Below are positions 25,499-34,051 of a DNA stretch of 64,000 bases, in pieces. Source of the stretch: Gillisia sp. CAL575 (GTDB taxonomy: Bacteria; Bacteroidota; Bacteroidia; Flavobacteriales; Flavobacteriaceae); contig NZ_APHJ01000021.1 of NCBI RefSeq assembly GCF_000403785.1, forward strand, positions 248,001 through 312,000, read 5' to 3'. Position 1 is the first letter of the stretch. Every line of letters starts with the position of its first letter. The position numbers and the translations under genes are program-made. The notes under the pieces are model-generated. The model did not search any database, was not told the origin of the DNA, and was given only the letters and a program-made list of their open reading frames with translations.

Positions 25499-26557
25499 AT
25501 GCCGAAAAAAAGGATTTTAGTTGCTCCCTTAAATTGGGGTTTAGGACATGCTACTCGTTGCATCCCGATAATCAACGAACTAATTCGGCAAAATTTTGAA
25601 CCGATAATTGCTTCAGATGGAGCTGCTCTTCAATTACTTCAGAAGGAATTTCCAGATTTAGAATATCATATTTTACCAGAATATAATATCAGTTATTCAA
25701 AAAAGAAGGCTTTCTTTAAATGGAAGCTTCTCCTCCAAACTCCAAAAATTATATCGGTAATTAGAAAGGAAAAAGAAATAACTCGAAAACTTGTTCAATC
25801 TCAAAATATCTCCGGAATAATATCTGACAATAGATGGGGTGTAAGACACAAAAAAATTCCATCTGTTTTTATTACTCATCAGTTGAAAGTACTCTCTGGA
25901 TCTTCAACCATAATAAGTAGTAAAATTCAGCAAATGTTAATCTCTAAATTCACAGAATGCTGGGTGCCAGATTTTGAAGAAGCTCCTAATCTGAGTGGGA
26001 AAATGGGGCATTTAGATAAAACACTTTTTCCAGTAAAATATATTGGGCCATTAAGCAGATTTTCGAAACTACTTTTTCCTATTAAATATAAATATGCCAT
26101 CGTACTATCAGGGCCCGAACCTCAGCGAGAAATCTTAGAAAAGTTACTTCTAAAGGAATTCGAAAATCATACTTCTCCTATTTTATTTATTCGAGGGGTT
26201 TTGGAAAAGGAATCAACATCTGAAACAATTGGTAATTTAAGGATCTACAATTATCTGCTCGGGAAAGAATTGGAAAAAGCATTAAATTGTAGCGAAGCTA
26301 TAATTTGCAGATCTGGATATACAAGTATCATGGATCTTGCTAAAATGGAGAAAAAAGCCTTTTTAATTCCCACTCCAGGACAACCAGAACAAGAATACTT
26401 GGCAAATAGACTATCTGCAGCTTCTTTAGTTGGAAGTTGTGCTCAAAATAAATTCTCTCTTAAAAAATTAGAAAATCTAGAACTAACTAAAGGCTTAAGA
26501 TTTAATTTTATTACTACCAGTTTTTATTCTGTTTTTAGTCTTTTCCAAGGTAAATGA
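25499..26557 (+). CDS. MurG-like glycosyltransferase, GT28 fold
   Basis: A 352-residue GT-B glycosyltransferase. The N-terminus MPKKRILVAPLNWGLGHATR is the glycine-rich acceptor-side loop, and the C-terminal half has LSGPEPQRE, a LLGKELEKALNCSEAIICRSGYTSIMD segment and PTPGQPEQEYLANRL, the usual GT28 nucleotide-sugar region. It resembles MurG but is a separate Bacteroidota family; donor and acceptor are unknown. The start is ATG 25499, not the TTG at 25493. Its last 63 bp overlap the end of the convergent histidine-kinase gene. Confidence 0.78.
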   Translation: MPKKRILVAPLNWGLGHATRCIPIINELIRQNFEPIIASDGAALQLLQKEFPDLEYHILPEYNISYSKKKAFFKWKLLLQTPKIISVIRKEKEITRKLVQSQNISGIISDNRWGVRHKKIPSVFITHQLKVLSGSSTIISSKIQQMLISKFTECWVPDFEEAPNLSGKMGHLDKTLFPVKYIGPLSRFSKLLFPIKYKYAIVLSGPEPQREILEKLLLKEFENHTSPILFIRGVLEKESTSETIGNLRIYNYLLGKELEKALNCSEAIICRSGYTSIMDLAKMEKKAFLIPTPGQPEQEYLANRLSAASLVGSCAQNKFSLKKLENLELTKGLRFNFITTSFYSVFSLFQGK

Positions 26558-27574
26558 AAATTCGCTACCTACACCAAAAACACTTTCTACATAGATCTTC
26601 TCATTATGTGCTTCCAGAATATGCTTAACAATAGATAGCCCCAGTCCTGAACCGCCTTCTTTTCGTGATCCACTTTTATCTACTCTAAAAAAACGTTCGA
26701 ATAACCTTGGGATATTAGCTTTCTCTATTCCTTCACCATTATCTGAAACTCTAATAATCACCTTATTCTTAATTAAGTTTTCAATACTAACTTCTGTAGT
26801 TCCTCCCCTTTTGCCATATTTAATAGAATTTACAATCAAATTGGAGATCACTTGTTGCAGTCTATCCATATCTGCATTTACCATAATTGGTTCTTTATAC
26901 GAAAGATCGAAAACAAGGGAAATATTCTTTTTGGCCGCTTTCATCTCTAAAAGATCAAAAACATTCTGAATTAATTCTACAATATTAAAATTCTCTTTAT
27001 TTAAATGAAGATCTCCAGTTTCCAGCTTCGTTATCATATCCAGATCATTCACAATATAAACCAGCCGCTCTACTCCTTTACTAGCCCTTTGCAAGTATTT
27101 TTTACGCACCGCTTTGTCTTTCATAGCACCGTCCAACAAAGTGAGTATATAACCTTGAACCGTGAAAAGCGGAGTTTTAAGCTCATGAGAAACATTTCCC
27201 ATAAACTCTTTTCTATAGGTCTCTCTAACCTGTAAAGTTTCAATTTCTAGCTTTTTACCTGCTGCAAATCGCTCTACCTCCTTGGTTAGTGTTGCCATAT
27301 CTGTAGTGATTTGGCTAGGATTCAAAGTGCTAGCATCCAAGAGCGCTACATTATCGTAAATATTTTTTATTCGTTTATAAATAAAATGCTCTACTCTATA
27401 CTGTATTATAATAAAAGAAATTGAAAAGCATACCAAAGCAAAACCAAATGTTGGCCAAACAAGAAATCCTGTAGTAAGCAAGCTAAAAATGCTCACAACG
27501 AAGGTGAGAACTACAGATATATACAAAGAGGTCTTAAAAGAAAATTTATATGAGCGCTTAAAACTTTTAGCCAT
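26495..27574 (-). CDS. Sensor histidine kinase, PhoR-like
   Basis: A 359-residue kinase with two N-terminal membrane helices (about 14-36 and 40-58) and almost no periplasmic loop, a short linker, the dimerisation/phosphoacceptor helix FMGNVSHELKTPL (H130) and a full ATPase domain (NLIVNSIKYG, SDNGEGI, GGSGLGLSIVK). The minimal extracytoplasmic part resembles PhoR, which reads the state of a transporter rather than a ligand. Its ATG overlaps the response-regulator stop as TAATG, so the two are coupled. The 3' end overlaps the convergent glycosyltransferase. Confidence 0.9.
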   Translation of the reverse strand: MAKSFKRSYKFSFKTSLYISVVLTFVVSIFSLLTTGFLVWPTFGFALVCFSISFIIIQYRVEHFIYKRIKNIYDNVALLDASTLNPSQITTDMATLTKEVERFAAGKKLEIETLQVRETYRKEFMGNVSHELKTPLFTVQGYILTLLDGAMKDKAVRKKYLQRASKGVERLVYIVNDLDMITKLETGDLHLNKENFNIVELIQNVFDLLEMKAAKKNISLVFDLSYKEPIMVNADMDRLQQVISNLIVNSIKYGKRGGTTEVSIENLIKNKVIIRVSDNGEGIEKANIPRLFERFFRVDKSGSRKEGGSGLGLSIVKHILEAHNEKIYVESVFGVGSEFSFTLEKTKNRIKTGSNKIKS

Positions 27575-28257
27575 TAAACTACAAACTTATAACCTACACC
27601 TTTAACAGTCTTAAAACTATCATCACCTATTTTTTCACGAAGTTTCCTAATATGAACATCTATTGTTCTACCACCTACAACAACCTCATTACCCCAAACA
27701 TTATCTAAGATCTCTTCTCTTTTAAAAACTTTCCCTGGTTTAGAGGCTAATAATGAAAGTAGCTCAAATTCCTTCCTCGGCAAAATAATTTCTACTTCGT
27801 TATTAACGATCTTATACTCATCTCTATTAATAACCAAATTTCCAATTTTCACAATGTTGGACGAAGGCTCATTTTCTTTGAACCTTCTAAGCAAGGCATT
27901 CACCTTACTCACTAATACTTTTGGTTTTATAGGTTTTGTAATATAATCGTCTGCACCTGCATCAAAACCTGCCATTTGAGAATAGTCTTCTCCTCTAGCG
28001 GTTAAAAATGTGATCATAGTTTCGGATAATTCTGGTATTTTTCGAATTTGCTCACAAGCTTCAATCCCATCCATTTCTGGCATCATTACATCTAAAATAA
28101 TGAGTTGCGGCTTTTTTTTCTTGGCTATTTTCACTGCTTCTATACCATTATCGGCAGTAATAACATTGTACCCTTCCGCAGAAAGATTGTAACCAACGAT
28201 CTCCAATATATCTGGCTCGTCATCTACCAATAAAATTGTTATGTTTTTTTTCTTCAT
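27574..28257 (-). CDS. OmpR/PhoB-family response regulator
   Basis: A 227-residue regulator: receiver domain with the acidic pocket D12/D13, phosphoacceptor D56 (LIILDVMMP) and Lys of ITKPIKP, then an OmpR-type winged helix (LPRKEFELLSLLASKPGKVF, GGRTIDVHIRKLREKIG, TVKGVGYKF). It is the upstream partner of the kinase gene and divergent from the TonB-receptor gene; an 11-bp-spaced direct repeat stands in front of each transcription unit, which suits a tandem-binding OmpR/PhoB protein and suggests autoregulation. Assignment to PhoB proper is an inference. Confidence 0.9.
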   Translation of the reverse strand: MKKKNITILLVDDEPDILEIVGYNLSAEGYNVITADNGIEAVKIAKKKKPQLIILDVMMPEMDGIEACEQIRKIPELSETMITFLTARGEDYSQMAGFDAGADDYITKPIKPKVLVSKVNALLRRFKENEPSSNIVKIGNLVINRDEYKIVNNEVEIILPRKEFELLSLLASKPGKVFKREEILDNVWGNEVVVGGRTIDVHIRKLREKIGDDSFKTVKGVGYKFVV

Positions 28258-28334
28258 GAGAATTGAACTTATTCATTCAAATTATATAGGTAAAGATAAA
28301 ATTAATCTTCCATAGTTTCGTCTCAATCCCTATT

Positions 28335-28352
28335 GGTAACACTTAGGTAACA
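28335..28352. promoter_or_regulatory. Direct-repeat box 1 (PHO-box-like), near response regulator
   Basis: GGTAACA-CTTA-GGTAACA: two identical heptamers with a 4-bp spacer, hence an 11-bp period, the layout of PhoB boxes. It lies about 80 bp upstream of the response-regulator start. Confidence 0.6.
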
Positions 28353-28488
28353 ATGCGAATAAACCTATAAATCATCCTTACTTCAACAGCACCAACACTT
28401 ATAGCCATAAAGTCTTAAAATTCGAGGTTTATTATATGGTTTCCACGAAACAATAAGATAACATTCCAACTGGCCTCATTAACCCAAT

Positions 28489-28506
28489 GGTAAAGTTTAG
28501 GTAAGC
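28489..28506. promoter_or_regulatory. Direct-repeat box 2 (PHO-box-like), near TonB receptor
   Basis: GGTAAAG-TTTA-GGTAAGC: the same 7+4+7 layout as box 1, sharing GGTAA-x-x-y-TTAGGTAA, placed 52 bp upstream of the receptor start. Both boxes have the same orientation. Confidence 0.6.
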
Positions 28507-28557
28507 TTGTTCTTCTAAGCTCTCTGTTAATTTGTGGTGTCGATATAAACTAACAAA

Positions 28558-31341
28558 ATGAAAAATTTTTTATTATTATTTACTTTTTTTATCTGTCTCT
28601 TTTCCCATGCACAAGACGCCACAAAAGGCGCAATCGCAGGAAAATTAATGGATAAAGAAATTAGCGGGGAAACGCTCCCATTTGCTAACGTTATTATTAA
28701 AGGATCCAATCTTGGAACTACTACAAATATAGATGGCCTGTATTCTATTGAAAATTTAAATCCTGGGAACTATACGGTTGTTTTCAGTTTTGTGGGATAC
28801 GAAATTTTAGAAGTGCCAAATGTTACTGTAGTTGCTGGTAAAGTAACCGAAATAAATACTGCTCTAGGCTCTAGTGCGGCATCCTTAGATGAAGTTATTA
28901 TTAAAACCGTATCCAGAAGAGACTCACAAGTAGCCTTATTACTAGAGCAAAAAAAAGCAATAGAGATCAAAGAAAGCATCGGCGCCCAGGAATTAGCCAA
29001 GATGGGCGTTTCTGATGCTGCTACCGCAACAACAAAAATTTCTGGAGTAACTAGTAGTGAAGCCTCAGGAGATATTTTTGTTCGTGGACTGGGCGATAGA
29101 TATTTGAACACTACCATGAATGGATTACCAATTCCATCAGATGATGTGGAACGTAAGAATATTGCGTTGGAAATGTTTTCTACCAATATATTACAAAGCC
29201 TAAGTATAAGTAAAACATACGCTGCACAAAATTCAGCAGATCAAGCTTCTGGTACGGTAGATATTAGTACTAGAGAGCTATTAGGGACTCAGGAGTTAAG
29301 CGCAGCATTGAAAGTTGGTATAAATACCAATGCTATTGGAAATGGAAATGCCAATAATTTCAAGATCTCTCCAAATTACGACAATGTTAATTTTGGTTTT
29401 TACTCTCGTGATCTTGGAAGTAGAGATGCGCTAACTCAGCAATCTTGGAATACTCAAACTGTAGACCTTCCGATAAATTATAAATACTCTATTACCGCTG
29501 GCAAAAAATTTGGAGATCTAAAAGTGCTTTTCACCGGATCACAAGATATTTCTTTTGAACATAGGCAAGGCGTGTTTAGAGAATACCGAGCCAACTTTAT
29601 AAACGATTCTATTACAGATGCGGAAACTTTTGCAAAAACCGTGAATACCACTGGATTGCTAAACGTTTCATATAAAATAAATGATAACAACGAAGTGAAA
29701 GTTACCAGTTTATTCATTAATAAGCTTACAGATGAGGTTTTTGAAGGTGGAAGAAATGGCGAGGCAAGTATTTTTGAGGAAACCGAACCCGTAGAAAATC
29801 TTTCACAATTTATAAGAGATCAGAACACCAAACAAACTAGACTTTGGGTGAATCAATTCTCAGGAGAACACCAATGGAATCCTAACAACAATTTAAACTG
29901 GGCAATTGGATACAACAAAGTTGATGCAGACGAACCTAATAGAATTAGAAACGAGGTAAACTTCGATAATAATATCGTTCAGTTAGGAAGAACCGGAGGT
30001 TTTCAACAAAGAAAATCTGCACAGATCATTAATGACGAAGAGTTTAACGCACTAATAAAAAATAGCTTAAGTCTTATTAATGAAGATACTAGAAATCTAA
30101 GCCTAAGTTTTGGAGGAAATTACCGTAATAAAGAAAGGGATTTTGGATCTCAATTCTTAGGACTAGAGGAAGCAACATTAAATATGTTAAATCCAACTTC
30201 TATTGATAACCTTTCTAAAGTATTCACCTCAGAAAACCTTCAGAATGGCTCCTTATTATTAAACAGACTAGACCCAGATAGATACTTAGCTACTTTAGAA
30301 TCTACATCAGGATTTCTAACTACCAATTATGGAGTTAATAATATTAATATAAATATAGGAGTAAGATATCAAAAAGATGATTTAAATGTAAAATATGATG
30401 TTGGTAACATCCCTGGAAGACGTGGAGAATCTAATAAATCTTATAATAATTTTTATCCAAGTATCAATCTAAAATATGCTGCCAACGAACGAAACAACTT
30501 TAGAGTTGCAGCAAGTAAAACGATCACTTTACCAGAATTTAAAGAGATCGCTCCATTTGAATATGTTTCTCCAACAGGACAAGTAACGAGAGGTAATCCA
30601 GATCTTGATGCCTCCACCAACTATAACTTTGATTTAAAATGGGAATTCTTCCCTAGCTCAGACCAGTTAATATCATTAACAGGATTCTATAAAAATATAG
30701 AAGACCCAATTAGCAAAGTACAGGATAGAGGATCAGCAGGGATTTTCTCTTTCTTTAATTCAGCAGATAAAGCAGAAATTTTTGGATTAGAGGTAGAAAC
30801 TAAATTAAGCTTACTAAAAGCCATAGAGGAATCTCAATATAATCTAGATCTAAACTTGAATGCTTCAAGAATGTGGCACTCTCAAGATTTAAAAGAACTC
30901 AAAGATGCACAAGGGAATTTTATTAGAACTTTTAGATACAATGGCCTTACCAAAACAGATCTTCAAGGAGCATCAGATTGGATCTTTAACGGTTCATTGA
31001 ATTTCTCTACAAATACTCCAAATAAATTTCTTGCAAGCGTAATTGCTAATTATGCTTCAGATAAAATATATGCTTTAGGAGCACCAGAGATTCAAACGCA
31101 AAGTGATCTGTTTTATAATGATGCTATTATAGAAAAGGGCTTTGTAACCTTAGACGCGCTTATAAGTAAGGAGATTGGAGAGCATTTCAATTTAAATGTT
31201 ACAGCTAAAAACATATTAAATCCAGAAATCAAAAGAACTCAAAACATTAAACCAAGTACTACCGGAATTGAAACTACAGAGACGGTAAGATCTTACACTC
31301 GAGGCTCAACAATTAGCCTAGGAGTTGGATATAAATTTTAA
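28558..31341 (+). CDS. TonB-dependent receptor with carboxypeptidase-like N-domain
   Basis: A 927-residue outer-membrane transporter: signal peptide (ending SHAQ), a CarboxypepD_reg-like domain (GETLPFANVIIKGSNLGTTTNIDGLYSI), plug (SGDIFVRGLGDRYLNTTMNGLPIPSDD) and a large barrel ending SLGVGYKF. It lacks the SusC marker and has no SusD next door, so a non-glycan substrate is plausible. The neighbouring lipoprotein gene starts 37 bp downstream, and the divergent PhoB/PhoR-like system with a repeat box in front suggests phosphate-type control. Substrate unknown. Confidence 0.88.
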   Translation: MKNFLLLFTFFICLFSHAQDATKGAIAGKLMDKEISGETLPFANVIIKGSNLGTTTNIDGLYSIENLNPGNYTVVFSFVGYEILEVPNVTVVAGKVTEINTALGSSAASLDEVIIKTVSRRDSQVALLLEQKKAIEIKESIGAQELAKMGVSDAATATTKISGVTSSEASGDIFVRGLGDRYLNTTMNGLPIPSDDVERKNIALEMFSTNILQSLSISKTYAAQNSADQASGTVDISTRELLGTQELSAALKVGINTNAIGNGNANNFKISPNYDNVNFGFYSRDLGSRDALTQQSWNTQTVDLPINYKYSITAGKKFGDLKVLFTGSQDISFEHRQGVFREYRANFINDSITDAETFAKTVNTTGLLNVSYKINDNNEVKVTSLFINKLTDEVFEGGRNGEASIFEETEPVENLSQFIRDQNTKQTRLWVNQFSGEHQWNPNNNLNWAIGYNKVDADEPNRIRNEVNFDNNIVQLGRTGGFQQRKSAQIINDEEFNALIKNSLSLINEDTRNLSLSFGGNYRNKERDFGSQFLGLEEATLNMLNPTSIDNLSKVFTSENLQNGSLLLNRLDPDRYLATLESTSGFLTTNYGVNNININIGVRYQKDDLNVKYDVGNIPGRRGESNKSYNNFYPSINLKYAANERNNFRVAASKTITLPEFKEIAPFEYVSPTGQVTRGNPDLDASTNYNFDLKWEFFPSSDQLISLTGFYKNIEDPISKVQDRGSAGIFSFFNSADKAEIFGLEVETKLSLLKAIEESQYNLDLNLNASRMWHSQDLKELKDAQGNFIRTFRYNGLTKTDLQGASDWIFNGSLNFSTNTPNKFLASVIANYASDKIYALGAPEIQTQSDLFYNDAIIEKGFVTLDALISKEIGEHFNLNVTAKNILNPEIKRTQNIKPSTTGIETTETVRSYTRGSTISLGVGYKF

Positions 31342-31378
31342 AATAAACCAAACAATTAATCAAATTAAACTTTTGAAA

Positions 31379-33334
31379 ATGAAAAAATCAATTAAAAGTA
31401 TTGCACTTATTACAACTATGCTTTCAGCTCTTTTCTTAGGAAGCTGTAGTAATGACGACAATTTCTTCGATGAAGGAAATCAAGGAGGAATTCCTGTAAC
31501 GCCAATAGACAATAATCTTAATGGGAGCATCACGGCAAACCTTACGTTAGATCCTAATATTTCCTATAAACTAACGGGTTCACTAAGCGTAGAATCTGGA
31601 GTAAAATTAACTATTCCTGCAGGAACAAATATTACAGCGAACGTTGGACAAGAAGTATATATAGTAGTTAAAAAGGGCGCACAAATAGATGTTCAAGGAA
31701 CTCAAAATAACCCAGTTAGAATGTCTTCTGCAACTGGAAGCCCAGGAGATTGGGGTGGTCTTGTTCTTTTAGGAGAGGCAACAACTACTGAAGGGATAGA
31801 TGCAACTGCAGAAGTTGGTGGATTTATTTACGGTGGAACCAATGATTCTGACGATTCTGGATCTATTAGATACCTAATCATTGAAGGAGCTGGAGCACAA
31901 ATAAATGCCGATTCACAATACAATGGATTAACGCTATACGCAATTGGATCTGGGACAACCATAGAAAATGTGGCTTTATTAAATGGAGCAGATGATGGGG
32001 TAGAATTTTTTGGAGGAACTGTTTCTGTTAAAAATCTTTATTTAGAAAATAACGAAGATGATGCCGTAGATTGGACAGAGGGTTGGAATGGAACAGTAAC
32101 TAATACATATGTATTGCATACCATTGAAGGCTTTTCTACTGCTATTGAAGCAGATGGTTTAAACAACAATCCTAAGATCGTTAATTTTACTGCTGTTTCT
32201 TCTAAGGGAGGCACTGCATTACAATTCAAGAAAGAATCTGGAGCAACAATTTCTGGATTAGCCTTGATAGGTTATGACACTTCTATAGACATGAGAGATA
32301 ATGGTGCAATAGCAAATATTCTTATTGAAGATGCAGTAGCAGATCCAGGAAAGTCTTATACAGAGGTGGCTACAGTAGATATCGCTCTTTTTAACTGGAT
32401 TAATAACAGAGGTTCTATTGAAGCTACAGTACTTCAAGGGGTTGTTGAGGGAGAACTAACTTTAAATTCATCTGTAGCTTATGAGCTTACTTCTTCTTTA
32501 ATTGTTAAAGATGGAGGAAAATTGGTTATTCCTGCAGGTACAAAAATAACAGCTAGAGACGGTGGAACAGATGTTTATATAGCTATTCTGCAAGGAGGAA
32601 AAATAGATATCCAAGGAACACCAGAAAACCCTGTAGTTATCTCTTCTAAAAACGCAATGCCTGGGGATTGGGGCGGACTTACAATTGTAGGAAAAGCAAC
32701 AACTACTGAAGGTGTAAATGCAACTGCTGAAGTTGGAGGGTTTATTTATGGAGGATCTGATGATACAGATAATTCTGGAAGCATAAAAAATCTTGCAATT
32801 CTTGGAACTGGAGCACAAATAAATGCAGATTCCCAATATAACGGCGTATCCTTATATGCTGTTGGTTCTGGGACAGTTTTAGAAAATATCGCCGTAATAA
32901 ATGGATCTGATGATGGAATTGAGTTTTTTGGAGGCACAGTTTCTGCAACTAATCTTTATTTTGAAAACAATGAAGATGATGCAGTAGACTGGACAGAGGG
33001 TTGGAATGGAACGGTAACTAATACCTATATTTCTCATACTAAAGAAGGATTCTCTACCGCATTAGAAGCAGATGGATTAAATAAGAATCCAAAACTGATT
33101 AATTTTACTGCGATCTCCACAACTGGGGGTACAGCTCTACAGTTTAAAAAAGAATCTGGGGCAACTATCAACAACATTTATATAGAAGGTTACCAAACCA
33201 ATTTAGACATGAAAGATAATGGCCCAGTAGCAAATGTAAAGGTGGATGGAGCAAATGCCAGTTTAACAGGGACTTATAATGCAGGAACTAAAGTAGATGT
33301 TTCCAATTGGTCTTGGAGAAACGCAAGATTATAA
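31379..33334 (+). CDS. Internally duplicated right-handed beta-helix lipoprotein
   Basis: A 651-residue lipoprotein from the ATG at 31379 (a TTG frame start at 31325 lies inside the receptor gene and is rejected). The lipobox (FLGSC) is followed by SNDDNFFDE, a surface-export type acidic signal. The mature part is two copies of one module with a period of 306 residues (918 bp): GDWGGL, GGFIYGG, INADSQYNG, DGVEFFGGTVS, NNEDDAVDWTEGWNGTVTNTY, ALQFKKESGATI. Regular turns and Asp-rich loops suggest a parallel beta-helix that may bind calcium. It is co-transcribed with the TonB receptor and probably works with it as an accessory surface protein. Confidence 0.8.
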   Translation: MKKSIKSIALITTMLSALFLGSCSNDDNFFDEGNQGGIPVTPIDNNLNGSITANLTLDPNISYKLTGSLSVESGVKLTIPAGTNITANVGQEVYIVVKKGAQIDVQGTQNNPVRMSSATGSPGDWGGLVLLGEATTTEGIDATAEVGGFIYGGTNDSDDSGSIRYLIIEGAGAQINADSQYNGLTLYAIGSGTTIENVALLNGADDGVEFFGGTVSVKNLYLENNEDDAVDWTEGWNGTVTNTYVLHTIEGFSTAIEADGLNNNPKIVNFTAVSSKGGTALQFKKESGATISGLALIGYDTSIDMRDNGAIANILIEDAVADPGKSYTEVATVDIALFNWINNRGSIEATVLQGVVEGELTLNSSVAYELTSSLIVKDGGKLVIPAGTKITARDGGTDVYIAILQGGKIDIQGTPENPVVISSKNAMPGDWGGLTIVGKATTTEGVNATAEVGGFIYGGSDDTDNSGSIKNLAILGTGAQINADSQYNGVSLYAVGSGTVLENIAVINGSDDGIEFFGGTVSATNLYFENNEDDAVDWTEGWNGTVTNTYISHTKEGFSTALEADGLNKNPKLINFTAISTTGGTALQFKKESGATINNIYIEGYQTNLDMKDNGPVANVKVDGANASLTGTYNAGTKVDVSNWSWRNARL

Positions 33335-33390
33335 AAATAAATTTCAATTTGGTATACCCTTATTAGTTGAGGTTATCATTTGAGCCAAAA

Positions 33391-33428
33391 AATAGATGAG
33401 GTGTAACTACCTCATCTATTTTATTTTA
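33391..33428 (+). terminator. Intrinsic terminator after receptor/lipoprotein operon
   Basis: A perfect 12-bp stem (33391-33402 with 33409-33420), 6-nt loop, then TTATTTTA. Confidence 0.85.
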
Positions 33429-33527
33429 GGAGTAATTTAAGAATTGTTAATTATATCTTTAGGCATGTATTAATGGTATCATTTTTGAATAATTTATTGT
33501 AGATTTACAATTACCAACGTAAAAAAT

Positions 33528-33866
33528 ATGAAAAAATTCTACATCTTAAGTTTAATATTGGTTAGTTTTCTGCTGTTCGCCCCTCGGTCTATAGCACAGA
33601 ACACAGTACAGCCTGTCTTTACAGCAGAAAAGCCTATTGAAGGCCTTTCAATTTATCCTAATCCTGTGGTTGGCAGCAAGGTGTATATAACTTCCAATAA
33701 AAATCATACTAAAGAAGTAGAAATTTATAATGTACTTGGTAAAAAAATTCTGAATGCCCGAATGACAGGAAAAGAATTAGATGTTTCAGAATTAACTCCT
33801 GGAATATATATATTGAGAATTAAAGAAGGAGTCACTCAGGCTACTAGAAAATTGGTGGTCAGGTAA
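33528..33866 (+). CDS. Small secreted protein consisting mainly of a T9SS type A sorting domain
   Basis: A 112-residue protein: signal peptide (ending SIAQ), about 20 linker residues, then a complete type A sorting domain (LSIYPNPVVGSKVYI ... EIYNVLGKKILNARM ... LDVSELTPGIYILRI ... RKLVVR). Such domains normally sit at the end of large cargo proteins and direct them through type IX secretion; here no cargo domain is present. A terminator lies on either side, so it is its own transcription unit. It may be a free-standing surface peptide, a remnant of a larger gene or a decoy/regulator; the last two are speculation. Confidence 0.82.
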   Translation: MKKFYILSLILVSFLLFAPRSIAQNTVQPVFTAEKPIEGLSIYPNPVVGSKVYITSNKNHTKEVEIYNVLGKKILNARMTGKELDVSELTPGIYILRIKEGVTQATRKLVVR

Positions 33867-33985
33867 TTTTAGAATCACAAAATTTAAAAGTCTGGAATAA
33901 TACAAATAATTGAGTAATTGCAAAAAATTTCCGAAATTCCATACGATGACATAAGTAATATAAGCCTCAATGAGGATTAAAATAA

Positions 33986-34016
33986 AAAGCTTCTATTCTT
34001 AGAAGCTTTATTTATT
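33986..34016 (+). terminator. Intrinsic terminator
   Basis: AAAGCTTCTA (33986-33995) pairs perfectly with TAGAAGCTTT (34000-34009) over a 4-nt loop, followed by ATTTATTT. It ends the small T9SS-domain gene. Confidence 0.8.
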
Positions 34017-34051
34017 TCTACCTTTACTTTCATTTTCTTCAAAACACATAA

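Larger units (their letters stand above)
28258..28557. other. Divergent regulatory region of the two-component/receptor module
   Basis: Three hundred bases with no gene, carrying two direct-repeat boxes (annotated separately), one near each divergent start. No full TAnnTTTG box is apparent on the receptor side, as expected if that promoter needs an activator. Confidence 0.6.

Noticed and set aside
31325-31378. TTG start extending the beta-helix lipoprotein into the receptor gene
   Set aside because: It would add 18 residues before a perfect lipoprotein signal peptide; the ATG at 31379 is clearly better.
32498-32948. Overlapping minus-strand reading frames in the lipoprotein gene
   Set aside because: They are shadows of the repetitive plus-strand coding sequence, rich in Cys, Ser and Phe, without a signal or recognisable domain.
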